Shown: positions 34,740-44,011, counted from the stretch's first letter. The stretch: DNA of 64,000 nt from Streptomyces caniscabiei (GCF_014930365.1 NZ_JABXWI010000011.1:214289-278288); one strand, 5' to 3'. The notes: generated by a model from the sequence alone, not told the origin. Numbers and translations are program-made.

Positions 34740-34770
34740 AAAAATGCCCCGGACGGAACACAGGCGGGGC
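34740..34770 (-). terminator. Leader terminator/attenuator upstream of infC
   Basis: Minus strand: GCCCCG, a 13-base loop, CGGGGC, then ATTTTT. It lies about 90 bases upstream of the infC start and about 190 downstream of the predicted promoter, so most transcripts would end here unless the hairpin is prevented. Attenuation in the infC leader, with L20 as sensor, is known from Bacillus. Confidence 0.6.
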
Positions 34771-34957
34771 TCCATGAACTGCCGGAGCACCGCCGCGGGT
34801 GTGCCGCGGGGCGCAATATCGGACGACTCCACCGTCCGTACGGAACGGTGGGGGCCGTCTGACCGGGTGACCTGCCGTCCCGGAGGACAGTCAGGTGGGA
34901 GTGCGGAGCCTCCACTTGCGGGCCGGACACACAGGTGTCCAGCCGGTCGTTGACACC

Positions 34958-34987
34958 ACCATACCGGGTCCAAACCTGACGTGCCAA
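34958..34987 (-). promoter_or_regulatory. Candidate HrdB-type promoter of the infC operon
   Basis: TTGGCA (34982-34987) and TATGGT (34958-34963) on the minus strand, 18-base spacing. This predicts a leader of about 300 bases. It lies 60 bases from the divergent DUF1844 gene. Confidence 0.55.
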
Positions 34988-35046
34988 TCGAGCTGCGGCG
35001 ACTCCCGCAGGCCGGGAGGCACGTGCCGGGGCCTATCGTGTGGGGC

Positions 35047-35403
35047 ATGAGTGAGACCCCTCCTGAGAACCCCGACTTCGACTCGATGACCCGCGACATC
35101 GCCGAGGTCCCCGCGGTCGAGGTGATCGTGACGGTCGCCGTCAACCTGATGAGCGCCGCCGCGGTGAAGCTCGGTCTGACCGAGGAGGGCGACAAGTACA
35201 AGGACCTGGACGAGGCCCGCAAGCTGGTCAGCGCCCTCGCCGGTCTGCTGGACGCCTCCGCGACCGAGATCAGCTCCTTCCACGCGGCCCCGCTGCGAGA
35301 CGGCCTGAAGTCGCTCCAGCTGGCGTTCCGCGAGGCGTCGCTCGTCCCGGACGAGCCGGGCCAGGGCCCGGGCGAGAAGTACACGGGCCCGATCTACGGC
35401 TAG
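35047..35403 (+). CDS. DUF1844 domain protein
   Basis: 118 residues: DMTRDIAEVPAVEVIVTVAVNLMSAAAVKLGLTEEGDKYKDLDEARKLVSALAGLLDA, the DUF1844 helical domain, followed by a Gly/Pro-rich tail. It is found next to infC in many actinobacteria, transcribed away from it as here. Function unknown; the helical, acidic sequence has no membrane segment. Confidence 0.9.
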   Translation: MSETPPENPDFDSMTRDIAEVPAVEVIVTVAVNLMSAAAVKLGLTEEGDKYKDLDEARKLVSALAGLLDASATEISSFHAAPLRDGLKSLQLAFREASLVPDEPGQGPGEKYTGPIYG

Positions 35404-35417
35404 GGCCCTTCCGACGG

Positions 35418-36149
35418 CTACGCCCGTACGTACAAGGGCTCGCCCGGTGATGTCGCCCCGGCCGGCAGCAGTGCCAGGTCGAGGCCGCGCACCAGGCGGG
35501 CCCTCAGTGTCTCGTCGGCGGCGAGGCGCCCGGCGACGGACCGCGCGGTCTCGGCCTGGGGCGCGGCCTCGTCGAGGACCAGGGCGAGGGTGCCGTCGGC
35601 CTGTCCGGGGCCGAGGTGGGCGCGGAGCACGGCCGGCTCGGCGGCGACGGCGGCGCGTACGGCGTCGAGGACGGCGGGGTCGGCGAGCGGGTCGGTGGTG
35701 GTGCGTCCCTCGGCGAGCGCGAGCAGGGCGCGGCCGGTCAGCTCGTAGGGGACGGGGCCGGCCAGGTCGAGCACGATCGTGTCGGCGTTCTCGTGCGCGG
35801 CGGCCTGAAGCGCCTGGTGCAGCGGTACGGCGACGGGGCGGGCGGCGGGGTCCCAGCGGGCGAGGCTCTCGGTGGAGGTGAAGGCGGGCAGGGCGGTGCG
35901 GCCGCCGGCCTTGAGGGTGGGGACGGCCATGTCGCTGGTCTTCTCCCGGCGCAGTCCGTTCTCATCCACCTCGACCTCCCCGAGCACGGCCACGACGGGC
36001 ACGAGCAGCCGGGCGCCCCTGAGCGCTTCGAGGACGGGGCCCACGGCGGTGCGGTCGTCGGCCCAGGCGGCGAGCGCGGCACTCAGCCGGGGGTCGGCGG
36101 AGCCGTCGTCGTCGGAGAAGCCGGGGTCGGGAATGTTCTTGTTCGCCAC
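35418..36149 (-). CDS. SseB family protein
   Basis: The GTG at 36149 (MANKNIPDPGFSDDDGSADPRLSAAL) gives 243 residues. An N-terminal SseB domain (residues 20-130) contains LVPVVAVLGEVEVDENGLRREKTSDMAVPTLKAGGRTALPAFTSTESLARWDPAARPVAVP, the family core. The C-terminal half (VLRAHLGPGQADGTLALVLDEA...) resembles the SseB C-terminal extension of actinomycetes. Enhanced-serine-sensitivity proteins have no agreed biochemical role. It converges on DUF1844, only 14 bases away. Confidence 0.85.
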   Translation of the reverse strand: MANKNIPDPGFSDDDGSADPRLSAALAAWADDRTAVGPVLEALRGARLLVPVVAVLGEVEVDENGLRREKTSDMAVPTLKAGGRTALPAFTSTESLARWDPAARPVAVPLHQALQAAAHENADTIVLDLAGPVPYELTGRALLALAEGRTTTDPLADPAVLDAVRAAVAAEPAVLRAHLGPGQADGTLALVLDEAAPQAETARSVAGRLAADETLRARLVRGLDLALLPAGATSPGEPLYVRA

Positions 36150-36298
36150 GGTCGTCGACCCTATCGGGGGAAGTCTCCTGGGCGTTCGGCGGGCCGGAAA
36201 CGTGTTCGTCACCTCGCTCACGGTTTTCTCAGCCGACCCTGACAACCATCTAACAATCGCCTAACCACACGCACAGCCCGGCACAGAAGCATCGCGGC

Positions 36299-37441
36299 AT
36301 GTCCTCTCGCCGAGCCCGTCGCCGCGCCCGTACGTCCGGGCGCCGTCCGTTCCTCCCTCTCGCGCTCGCCTCCGTCGTCCTGGTGGGCGGCACGGCCGCG
36401 GGGACGGTGTTCGTGCGGGCCCAGGCACAGGACCGCGGCGCCTCGGCCGTATCGTCGTCGGGGCCGTCGGCACCCTCGTCGGTGGCCGCTGAGGAGGCTT
36501 CGGTGGAACCTGTGGCGGTGCCCGAGGTGGACCACGACGAACGGCTCGCGACGGCCCTGGCGGAGCTGCCCGTCGAGGACGGCGCGGCGGTGTCCGTGGC
36601 CGTGCTGGACGTGGCGTCCGGCGACTCGGCCGTGTACGGGGACGCCCGGTTCGACACCGCGAGCATCGTCAAGCTGGACATCCTGGCGGCGCTGCTGCTC
36701 CAGGCCGAGGACGCGGACCGGCGGCTCACCGCGCAGGAGCGGACGTACGCCTCGGCGATGATCCGCGACAGCGACAACGACTCCGCGACCGCGCTGTGGA
36801 AGGTCATCGGGCAGGCGGCCGGCCTGGACGCGGCGAACGAGCGGTTCGGGCTGACGGCGACCGAGGGCGGCGACGGGCTGTACTGGGGCCTCACCCTGAC
36901 CACGGCGGCCGATCAACTCGCCCTGCTCCGGCAGGTGTTCGGGGACGACGACACCTCCGTACTGAGCGCGGACGCGCGGGCCTACGTCCAGGATCTGCTG
37001 GCGCGGATCGCCGAGGGCCAGGACTGGGGTGTCTCGGCCGCGGCGACGGGCGGAGCCGCGGGATCGGGCTTCGCCCTGAAGAACGGCTGGCTGCCCCGCA
37101 CCGCCACCGGCCTGTGGGACATCAACAGTGTCGGCCGGGTCTCGGTGGACGGGCGCGCGTACCTGGTCGCCGTGGTGTCCGACGGCCACCCGACGAAGGC
37201 GAAGGGCATCGCGACGGTCGAGGCGGCGGCGAAGGCGGCGGTGTCGGTCTTCGCGGACACCGCGGGCACGGCGGGCACGGCGGGCACGGCGGGCACGGCG
37301 GACGCGGCGGACGCGGCGGGCACGGCGGACGCGGCGGACGCGGAGGACGCGACGGGTTCGGCGGAGGAGGCGGGTGCGGCTGAGGGGGCGGACGCCTCCG
37401 GAGGGGCGGATGCGGCGGCGCGGGTGGCCACCAGCTCGTAG
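36299..37441 (+). CDS. Class-A-beta-lactamase-like serine hydrolase, exported
   Basis: 380 residues. A twin-arginine-rich basic start (SSRRARRRARTSGRRPFLPLALASVVLVGG) leads to an anchor or signal. Catalytic motifs are all present: S122-I-V-K125, S158-D-N160 and K261-N-G263 in place of KTG. The Glu166 loop of true class A enzymes is not evident, so it may be a peptidase or a structural relative, as is common in Streptomyces. The last 65 residues are a low-complexity Ala/Gly/Asp tail made by a 9-bp repeat (GCGGGCACG and variants, 37261-37350) that would lie outside the cell. Confidence 0.85.
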   Translation: MSSRRARRRARTSGRRPFLPLALASVVLVGGTAAGTVFVRAQAQDRGASAVSSSGPSAPSSVAAEEASVEPVAVPEVDHDERLATALAELPVEDGAAVSVAVLDVASGDSAVYGDARFDTASIVKLDILAALLLQAEDADRRLTAQERTYASAMIRDSDNDSATALWKVIGQAAGLDAANERFGLTATEGGDGLYWGLTLTTAADQLALLRQVFGDDDTSVLSADARAYVQDLLARIAEGQDWGVSAAATGGAAGSGFALKNGWLPRTATGLWDINSVGRVSVDGRAYLVAVVSDGHPTKAKGIATVEAAAKAAVSVFADTAGTAGTAGTAGTADAADAAGTADAADAEDATGSAEEAGAAEGADASGGADAAARVATSS

Positions 37442-37450
37442 GCGCGGGTG

Positions 37451-38788
37451 TCAGACGATGAACTCATCGGGGCGGCCACGGCCCCGCCCGCGCCAGATCA
37501 CCACGGCGGTGATCAGCAGGAGCACGCCGAGGCCGCCCGCGGCGGGGGCCGTCCAGCCGGCCGTGGGGTCCTCCTCCTCGACCGGGTCCGGGCCGGAGCC
37601 GAAGTACTTGCCGCCGTGCGACGCGGCCTTGAGATCGTCGGGCTTCAGCTTGCCGCCCTCCGCGATGGCGGCGGCCGGGTCGACGAAGCCGAAGCCCCGG
37701 GAGTCGTCGCGACCGCCGACCGGCGCCTCGCGGGCGGTGTCCTCCAGGAGGCGTTTGACCTGGGCGGGGGTGAGGGCGGGGTGGGCCGCCCGGATGAGGG
37801 CGACGGCGCCGGAGACGAAGGCCGCGGCGGCGCTGGTGCCCCAGCCCTCGTAGTACTTGCGGTCGGGGTCGGCGATGACGACGTGCATGCCGGGGGCGCT
37901 GACGGTCGCGTACCAGCGGCGGGTGGAGAACGGGGCGCGGTCGCCGTCCTCGTCGACCGCGGTCACCGCTATCACGCCCGGGTAGGCCGCCGGGTAGGAG
38001 ACGTGGTCGCCCTTCTCGCCGCCGTTGCCGGCCGAGGCGACGACGATCGAACCCTTCGCGAGGGCGTACTGGACGGCCGCGTCCTCGGAGGGCTCCGGGT
38101 GGGCGGACTCGGAGTCGTCGCCGAGGGAGAGGTTGATGACGTCGACGCCCTGGTCCGCGGCCCAGCGGATACCGTCGGCGAGGGCGTTGCCCCGGGTGTT
38201 GCGGGCCTTGGAGCGGGCCGAGTCGCCGTCCTCGAGGATGACGCGGACGGGGAGGATCCTGGCCTCGGGGGCGATGCCGAGGACGCCCTCGGAGCGGTTC
38301 ACGCCGTGGCCGTGTCCGGCGATGATGCCGGCCATGGCGGTGCCGTGCCGCGCCCAGGAGCGATCGCCGCGCGAGGCCCCGAAGCCGACCATGTCCTTCG
38401 TCGGCAGCACGTTGCCTGCCAGGTCGGGGTGTTCGTCGTCGACGCCGGTGTCGAGCACGGCGACGGTGATCCCGGCGCCCTTCGTCGTACGCCACGCCTC
38501 CTGCGTACGCATCGCGTCCAGCGCCCACTGCTGGTCCCGGATGCCGTCGGCGTGCGCGGCGGTGGACGGCAGGAGGGCCAGGGAGGCGGCGAGGGGCACA
38601 CTGAGCAGACCGCTCCGCAGACGCCGCCGGCGGTCGGCTCCGGAGGCACGCGGGGGGATGTCGGCGGGCGCTTGGGCGTCGTGCGTGACAGGAGCGGTGT
38701 GCGCGTGTCCGGCGTGCACGGAAGCGGCCGCCTCGGGCGGCCCGTCCGGGTGGGCGGGTGCGGTGGTCTCGGGTGCGTCGGCTTTCAC
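37451..38788 (-). CDS. Mycosin-type membrane-anchored subtilisin
   Basis: The GTG at 38788 overlaps the stop of the upstream gene; 445 residues. A Pro/Ala-rich head and signal (LRSGLLSVPLAASLALLPSTAAHA) lead to an S8 domain with the triad Asp in VAVLDTGVDDEHPDL, His in RHGTAMAGIIAG and Ser in GWGTSAAAAFVSGAVAL. It ends with one membrane helix (GGLGVLLLITAVVIW) and a basic tail, the layout of MycP of type VII secretion. No EccC, EccB or WXG100 gene is in the window, so its substrate is unclear; the coupled proline-rich membrane protein is the obvious candidate partner. Confidence 0.9.
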   Translation of the reverse strand: MKADAPETTAPAHPDGPPEAAASVHAGHAHTAPVTHDAQAPADIPPRASGADRRRRLRSGLLSVPLAASLALLPSTAAHADGIRDQQWALDAMRTQEAWRTTKGAGITVAVLDTGVDDEHPDLAGNVLPTKDMVGFGASRGDRSWARHGTAMAGIIAGHGHGVNRSEGVLGIAPEARILPVRVILEDGDSARSKARNTRGNALADGIRWAADQGVDVINLSLGDDSESAHPEPSEDAAVQYALAKGSIVVASAGNGGEKGDHVSYPAAYPGVIAVTAVDEDGDRAPFSTRRWYATVSAPGMHVVIADPDRKYYEGWGTSAAAAFVSGAVALIRAAHPALTPAQVKRLLEDTAREAPVGGRDDSRGFGFVDPAAAIAEGGKLKPDDLKAASHGGKYFGSGPDPVEEEDPTAGWTAPAAGGLGVLLLITAVVIWRGRGRGRPDEFIV

Positions 38789-41412
38789 GAGGGCTGCTCC
38801 GTGGCGGACGCGGCGGTCTTGCGCAGGCCGCGTTCGATGCGGTCGGCGAGGCCCTTCGCCTCGTGGCCGAGGCCCGACTGGGCGGGGGCGGTGGTGGCGC
38901 CGGGCTTCATCGCGTCCTCGGCGGCCTGCGGTTCGGTGACGGTGCGGCCGTCGGCGAAGCCGGAGACCGCGTAGACGACCACGGGCACGTCGGTGAGGAC
39001 GGAGATCGTCCAGGAGGCCCGCTGGTCGTCGCCGAAGCCGGCGGCGACCGTCCCCTCGGCGGCGTACGGGCGGGGCATCGCGTCGGTCCGGCGGTCGAGG
39101 CCGTCCTGGGTGAAGCGGGCCCTGAGCGCGGTCATGGCGGCGGCGTCCGTCCTGGTGAACAGCAGGCCGACGGTGGTGACGTTGCTGCGGGTCGCGTCGG
39201 TGTAGGTGGCGCGCAGCAGCCGCAGGCAGCCGACCGGGGCGAGGGCCTTGCGCAGCAGCGGGTCGAAGGCGTCGGCGCAGCCGCTGTCGGGTGCGACGGC
39301 GATCCGGGTCCAGGTGCGGTCGGTGCCACCGGGTCCGGCTCCCTCGCCCTGGACGGTGGGCGGGAACAGGACGTCGACGGGCACGCCGTGCCACAGGTCG
39401 CCGGCCGCGGCGAAGGAGTTGCGGGAGTCGTCCGCGCCGGAGTCCCCGGTGAGCCAACTCCCGGCCGCCGCACCGCCGATGAGTCCGACGCCGAGCACGA
39501 CGCACGCGGCCACGGCCGCCGCCCGCGCCTTGGTGGGCCGGGGTCTGCGCCGTCCGTCGTGCGGCTCGGGCGGCGTCCACGCGGACGTGTCCGGCTGCGC
39601 GAAGGTCACGAAGGGCCGTCCCTGGGACGTGCCGAGCACGCCGTCGATGGCCTCGGCCGAGCGCCGTGAGGGACCCGAGGGCGGCTGCCAGCCGCCGGGG
39701 CGCTCGGGGGTGAGGGGCCGCGGGCGGGGAGTCCCCTCGGGGCCGGCCTCCTCGGGCAGTGGACGTCGCAGGGGCGAGACCGGGGGCGGCACGGTGCCGC
39801 CGGACGCCGGTATGCGGTCGCGCGGTGTCGACGCCGCCGACGCCGAGGACCGTCCGGTCGGGCGGGGGGTCGCGTCGTGCGGGCCGGAGCCGGTGGGCCG
39901 GGACGCGTCGCCGCCGGGGGCCGGTCCGGCGGGACGTGGTGGTGCCCCGTCGGCGGAGCGTGCCGAGGAACCCGTGGGCCGGGGCGCGCGGTCGCCGAGG
40001 GGCGCGGCCGAGTCACCGGTCCGGGCACCCGGGGCCCGCGCGGCGGGTCCCGTACGCCGACCTGTGTCGTGCGCGGCGGGCGGGGCGTCGGGGAAGCGTG
40101 CCGAGGCCGGGGGCGGGGTGTCGTTCGCGCGCCGGGGGGCGGGCCGCTCGTCCGGGAAGCGGGCGGACGCCGTCGGCGGCTCGTCCGGGAAGCGGGCGGA
40201 CGCCGTCGGCGGCTCGTCCGGGAAACGCGCCGACGCCACGGGCGGGACGTCAGGGAACCGGGTCGCGGACGGTGGCGGGGTGTTCAGATAGCGGGTCCAG
40301 GTCGCTCGTCGGTCGTCCGGGGAGGCGGCCGAGGCGGCGGGAGGAGTCTCCGGGCGACGGGCCGAGGTCCGGGGAGGCGCGTCCGGGAAGCGGGCGGAGG
40401 CCGCCGGGGGCGGGGGCGGGGTGGCGGAGGTGCCGGCGTTCTGGTTCGCGGCGCGCCGGAAGTCGGAGAAGCGCGGGTGTTCGGCGCGGCGCCCGCCCCC
40501 GCCGTCCACGACGGGACCACGGCCCGCGCTCTGCCCGAACGACTGGCCGGAACCCCGCGTGGGGCCACGCCCGTTGCCGCTCTGTCCCGCATCATGCCCG
40601 GGGCCACGACCGGCGGCCGTCTGCCCGGCACCCCGCGCGGGAGTCCGCTCCGTCGCCTCGCCCGAACCGCGCGCCGGATTGCGCCCGTTGGCCTGGCCGG
40701 AGCCGTGGGCGGGCCGCTGGGTGGTCGGCGGAGGGGTCGGCTGGGCGGCCGGCTGTCGGGAACCTCGCGAGGGGTCGGTGTGCCCGGCGACCGGGCCGGA
40801 AGCGCGGCCACGGGAGGACGCGGGTTCACCCCGACCACCGGAACTCCGGTTGTTCGCAGGGGTGTTCGGCGCGTCCGCGGCACCGGGACGCCGTACGTCC
40901 CGGGCCGCGCCCGGTGTCGGCGAGGGTGCCGTGGACGGGCGGGGCGGGGTGGTGGGTCGCGCGGGCGCACCGGCCTCCGGCGGACGCTGCGGGCGACGGG
41001 GCGCGGTGGGCCCGCCGGCCGAGGGCGCGCGATCGGGGCGGGGCGGCAGGGCCGAGGAACCGCCCCGGGGACCGGAACCGGGTGGGGCAAGCGGCCCCGG
41101 CGTCGTGGAGGCCGACCGGTCCGGACCAGCCGGCCGTGGGCCCGGGCCGCCACCGGCGGACGGCCGCGGACCCGGGCCGTCTGTCGTGTGCGGGCGCCTG
41201 CCCGGTGTCTCCCGGTCCGGCGCGGTGTCCCGGGACGGCGGCCGGGTCGGGTCCGCCGGGTGTGCGGTGTCGGCCGCCGGGGTGGTCGGGGGCGGGGTGT
41301 CCGTCGGGGTGCCCGGTGCCGGGGCCGACGGGTCCTGGCCCGGTGGTATGGAGGGGCGGGGTGGGACCGGGGGGCGTGGGGGAATGGAGGCGCGGCGCGC
41401 TTCCGTGCTCAT
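38785..41412 (-). CDS. Long proline-rich membrane protein coupled to the mycosin
   Basis: ATG at 41412 (MSTEARRASIPPRPPVPPRPSIP) gives 875 residues. About 600 N-terminal residues are disordered Pro/Arg/Gly/Ser-rich sequence, including tandem 11-residue units ASARFPDEPPT. Then come one membrane helix (AAAVAACVVLGVGLIGGAAAGSWL) and a C-terminal globular domain of about 210 residues (DLWHGVPVDVLFPPTVQGEG..., CADAFDPLLRKALAPVGCLRLLRATYTDATRSNVTTVGLLF) that should lie outside, with a possible Cys-Cys disulfide. A cytoplasmic proline-rich arm plus an outer domain recalls scaffold or secretion-associated proteins. I recognise no family name. Confidence 0.78.
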   Translation of the reverse strand: MSTEARRASIPPRPPVPPRPSIPPGQDPSAPAPGTPTDTPPPTTPAADTAHPADPTRPPSRDTAPDRETPGRRPHTTDGPGPRPSAGGGPGPRPAGPDRSASTTPGPLAPPGSGPRGGSSALPPRPDRAPSAGGPTAPRRPQRPPEAGAPARPTTPPRPSTAPSPTPGAARDVRRPGAADAPNTPANNRSSGGRGEPASSRGRASGPVAGHTDPSRGSRQPAAQPTPPPTTQRPAHGSGQANGRNPARGSGEATERTPARGAGQTAAGRGPGHDAGQSGNGRGPTRGSGQSFGQSAGRGPVVDGGGGRRAEHPRFSDFRRAANQNAGTSATPPPPPAASARFPDAPPRTSARRPETPPAASAASPDDRRATWTRYLNTPPPSATRFPDVPPVASARFPDEPPTASARFPDEPPTASARFPDERPAPRRANDTPPPASARFPDAPPAAHDTGRRTGPAARAPGARTGDSAAPLGDRAPRPTGSSARSADGAPPRPAGPAPGGDASRPTGSGPHDATPRPTGRSSASAASTPRDRIPASGGTVPPPVSPLRRPLPEEAGPEGTPRPRPLTPERPGGWQPPSGPSRRSAEAIDGVLGTSQGRPFVTFAQPDTSAWTPPEPHDGRRRPRPTKARAAAVAACVVLGVGLIGGAAAGSWLTGDSGADDSRNSFAAAGDLWHGVPVDVLFPPTVQGEGAGPGGTDRTWTRIAVAPDSGCADAFDPLLRKALAPVGCLRLLRATYTDATRSNVTTVGLLFTRTDAAAMTALRARFTQDGLDRRTDAMPRPYAAEGTVAAGFGDDQRASWTISVLTDVPVVVYAVSGFADGRTVTEPQAAEDAMKPGATTAPAQSGLGHEAKGLADRIERGLRKTAASATEQPS
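40148..40213. repeat. 33-bp perfect tandem repeat inside the proline-rich gene
   Basis: Two identical 33-bp units (40148-40180, 40181-40213), flanked by degraded copies on both sides, encode 11-residue ASARFPDEPPT-type repeats. This points to slippage-driven length variation. Confidence 0.75.
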
Positions 41413-41752
41413 GCACCCCCCGTTTCCTCGTCCGTGCAGACCCGGAGGTCGTCGTTTCCTGCCGACCCGAGGGTCGTCGTCCGTACGGACCGGGATCCCG
41501 AGGTCGTCCGGGTGGCCCGCCGCCCGTGGGGAGCGGCCGTCGCGCACAGCGGGGGTGTCGCTCGCCAGGCCCGCCGACACCTCGGGCAAGCCATACCCGT
41601 GGCAGCGGATCGGCATCCCCGTCGAGGTCGTCCCTGCGTGCGCGTCACTCTACGGGTTGGCCCCGGTCGAACGGGAACCAGTCCGCGGGACCGTGGCTTT
41701 AGCCCGGAACGTCCCCCTACCCTGCGGTAATCATGTCTGGCAGGCTTCGTGC
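41413..41752. other. Intergenic region, divergent genes
   Basis: 340 bases between two divergent starts. I see related cgacccgagggtcgtcgt and cagacccggaggtcgtcg segments near 41436-41480, which may be degenerate repeats, but no gene or clear operator. Confidence 0.4.
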
Positions 41753-42955
41753 ATGACTGCGCGCGCCGCCGACCGGGCCCGGTACGACCGGGCCACAGCA
41801 CATCTCGACGCCCCGCTGGCGATCGTCGACCTCGACGCCTTCGACGCCAACGCCGACGACCTCGTCCGCAGGGCCGGCGGCAAGCCGATCCGCGTCGCGA
41901 GCAAGTCCGTTCGCTGCCGGGCCCTGCTGGAGAGGGTCCTGGCCCGTGAGGGCTTCCGGGGCATCATGTCGTTCACGCTCGACGAGTCGCTGTGGCTGGC
42001 CCGTTCCGGGTTCGACGACGTCCTCCTCGCGTACCCGTCGGCCGACCACGAGGCCTTCGCCGAACTGGCGGGCGACCCCAAGCTCGCCGCGGCGGTGACC
42101 GTGATGGTCGACGACCCCGCCCAGCTCCAGCTGATCGACAACTCCCGCCGCGGCGGCACCGAAGTCGTCCGGGTCTGCCTGGAGTTGGACACCTCGCTGA
42201 AGCTGCTCGGCGGACGGGTGCGCGTCGGCGCGCGGCGCTCCCCCCTGCACTCCCCCGCGCAGGTCGCCGACATGGCGCGCGCCGTGGCCGAGCGCCCGGG
42301 GTTCAAGCTGGTGGGGATCATGGCGTACGAGGGTCACATCGCCGGTGTCGGCGACTCGGTGGCCGGCCGGCCGCTGCGGTCTCGGGCCGTGCGGATGATG
42401 CAGGCCACCGCGAAGAAGGAGCTGGCCGCGCGGCGGGCCGAAGTGGTGCGCGCCGTCCGGCGGGTGGCACCGGACCTGGAGTTCGTCAACGGCGGCGGCA
42501 CGGGCAGTGTGCAGCACACGGCGGCCGAGGACGCGGTCACCGAGATCGGCGCCGGGTCCGGGCTGTACGTGCCGCGGCTCTTCGACAACTACACCTCGTT
42601 CACGGGGCGTCCGGCCGCGCTGTTCGCGATGCCCGTCGTACGGCGCCCCGGTGTCGGGGTCGTCACCGTCCTGGGCGGCGGCTATCCGGCCTCCGGCGCG
42701 CCGGGCCGCGACCGGCTGCCGGTGCCGTATCTGCCGGAGGGGCTGAAGTACGACCCGCAGGAGGGTCCCGGCGAGGTGCAGACCCCGCTGCTGGGCGCGC
42801 CCGCGGACGACCTCCTGCTCGGCGACAAGGTGTGGTTCCGGCACGCCAAGGCCGGTGAGCTGTGCGAGCGGTTCGACGTGCTGCACCTGGTGGAGGGCGA
42901 CGAGGTGACGGCGACGGTGCCGACGTATCGCGGCGAGGGTCACACGTTCCTGTAG
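41753..42955 (+). CDS. PLP-dependent amino acid deaminase/aldolase
   Basis: 400 residues from ATG 41753. An alanine-racemase-like barrel holds PLP: LAIVDLDAFDANADDLVRRAGGKPIRVASKSVRC, where the lysine of VASK is the likely Schiff base. GIMAYEGHIAGVGD and EFVNGGGTGSVQHTAAEDAVTEIGAGSGLYVPRLFD follow, and a C-terminal barrel ends FDVLHLVEGDEVTATVPTYRGEG. Relatives include D-threonine aldolase and D-serine deaminase (DSD1); which of these is catalysed here is not clear. A C-terminal His/metal site as in D-threonine aldolases is plausible. Monocistronic. Confidence 0.85.
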   Translation: MTARAADRARYDRATAHLDAPLAIVDLDAFDANADDLVRRAGGKPIRVASKSVRCRALLERVLAREGFRGIMSFTLDESLWLARSGFDDVLLAYPSADHEAFAELAGDPKLAAAVTVMVDDPAQLQLIDNSRRGGTEVVRVCLELDTSLKLLGGRVRVGARRSPLHSPAQVADMARAVAERPGFKLVGIMAYEGHIAGVGDSVAGRPLRSRAVRMMQATAKKELAARRAEVVRAVRRVAPDLEFVNGGGTGSVQHTAAEDAVTEIGAGSGLYVPRLFDNYTSFTGRPAALFAMPVVRRPGVGVVTVLGGGYPASGAPGRDRLPVPYLPEGLKYDPQEGPGEVQTPLLGAPADDLLLGDKVWFRHAKAGELCERFDVLHLVEGDEVTATVPTYRGEGHTFL

Positions 42956-42974
42956 CGCGTTCCGGTAGCGCGGG

Positions 42975-43904
42975 TCACGAGGGGCCGAGGCTGCTGCCCA
43001 CTCCCCCGCCCGTTTCGGAGTCCGTGTCGCCCGCCGGTCGGATGCCTTCGACGATCTCGTCGATGTCGTCGAGCGGCGGGCCCTCGGCGCCCGCGTCGAG
43101 GGCGAAGCGGACGAGGACCGGCGCCCCGGAGCCACTGCTGGAGGGGAAGACGAGGGACTGGACGTAGCCGCCGGAGCCTGCCCCCGTCGTCACCCGCCAG
43201 CGCACGTAGTAGCCGGCGCGGCCCGCGACGGCGACCGAACCGGAGCCGACGACCTCGTGGCCGGTGATGCCGTCGTACGGCTGCTGGTCCAGGCCGTTGC
43301 GGTCGAAGGCGTCCTTCGCGGCGTCCTCGACGTCGTTCTCGGCGAGGACCTTCGGGGAGGTCTCGTCGCTGCCGGTGACGGTGCGCGAGACGACGACGCC
43401 ACCGCGGCACACACTGCCCTCGCCGGGGCAGTCGAAGGTGCCGTCCGTGACCAGGACGGCGTCGTCCTCACCGGAGCGGTCGCCGTTCTCCCAGCCGTCG
43501 GGGATCGGGAACGTGATGCCGTTGAGGTCGTCCACGACGAGTTTCGCGTCCCCGGAGGGGGACGGGCCGGCGGACTCGGTCGGGGCAGGGCTGTCCTTCC
43601 CGTCGGCCTCGGAGGTCGGGGACGCCGTGGTGGTCCGTGTCTCCCGGCCGGCGTCGCCGTCCTCGCCGAGCAGCAGGACACCGCCGGTGACCGCCCCGGC
43701 CACCAGGACGGCCCCGACGGCGGCCAGGGCCACGACCTTGGTGCGGCCGGGACCCCGGCGCGCGGGCGACCCGGGCTGGGGCAGCGGTGGCACGGGCTGT
43801 TCCGGCTGGCGCCGGTGGTCGGTCCACGTGGTCCCGTCCCACCAGCGTTCGGTGAGCGGGAAGGACGGGTCGCGGTACCAGCCGGGCGGCGGCGAACTGC
43901 TCAT
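42975..43904 (-). CDS. DUF2510 domain membrane protein
   Basis: 309 residues. The N-terminus is a DUF2510 motif (PPGWYRDPSFPLTERWWDGTTWTDH), followed by a Pro-rich link, one membrane helix (TKVVALAAVGAVLVAGAVTGGVLLL) and an outside domain of about 200 residues with GITFPIPDGWENGD, TFDCPGEGSVCRGGVVVSRTV and GRAGYYVRWRV. Proteins of this layout in Streptomyces are of unknown function; the two cysteines in CPGEGSVC may form a disulfide. It converges on the preceding gene with 19 bases between them. Confidence 0.8.
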   Translation of the reverse strand: MSSSPPPGWYRDPSFPLTERWWDGTTWTDHRRQPEQPVPPLPQPGSPARRGPGRTKVVALAAVGAVLVAGAVTGGVLLLGEDGDAGRETRTTTASPTSEADGKDSPAPTESAGPSPSGDAKLVVDDLNGITFPIPDGWENGDRSGEDDAVLVTDGTFDCPGEGSVCRGGVVVSRTVTGSDETSPKVLAENDVEDAAKDAFDRNGLDQQPYDGITGHEVVGSGSVAVAGRAGYYVRWRVTTGAGSGGYVQSLVFPSSSGSGAPVLVRFALDAGAEGPPLDDIDEIVEGIRPAGDTDSETGGGVGSSLGPS

Positions 43905-44011
43905 CCCGGCACTCTAATCACACCGGCGGGGTCGGTGTTCCGGTGGCCGGGAGGCGGCGCCCCGCGCGGGTCCGGGGGACAGCGCCCCGCGCGGGTCCGG
44001 GACGTACCACC

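Noticed and set aside
36299..37441. True beta-lactamase resistance gene
   Set aside because: The motif set is only partly class A (KNG in place of KTG, no clear Glu166 loop) and it carries a low-complexity tail; a general serine hydrolase is safer.
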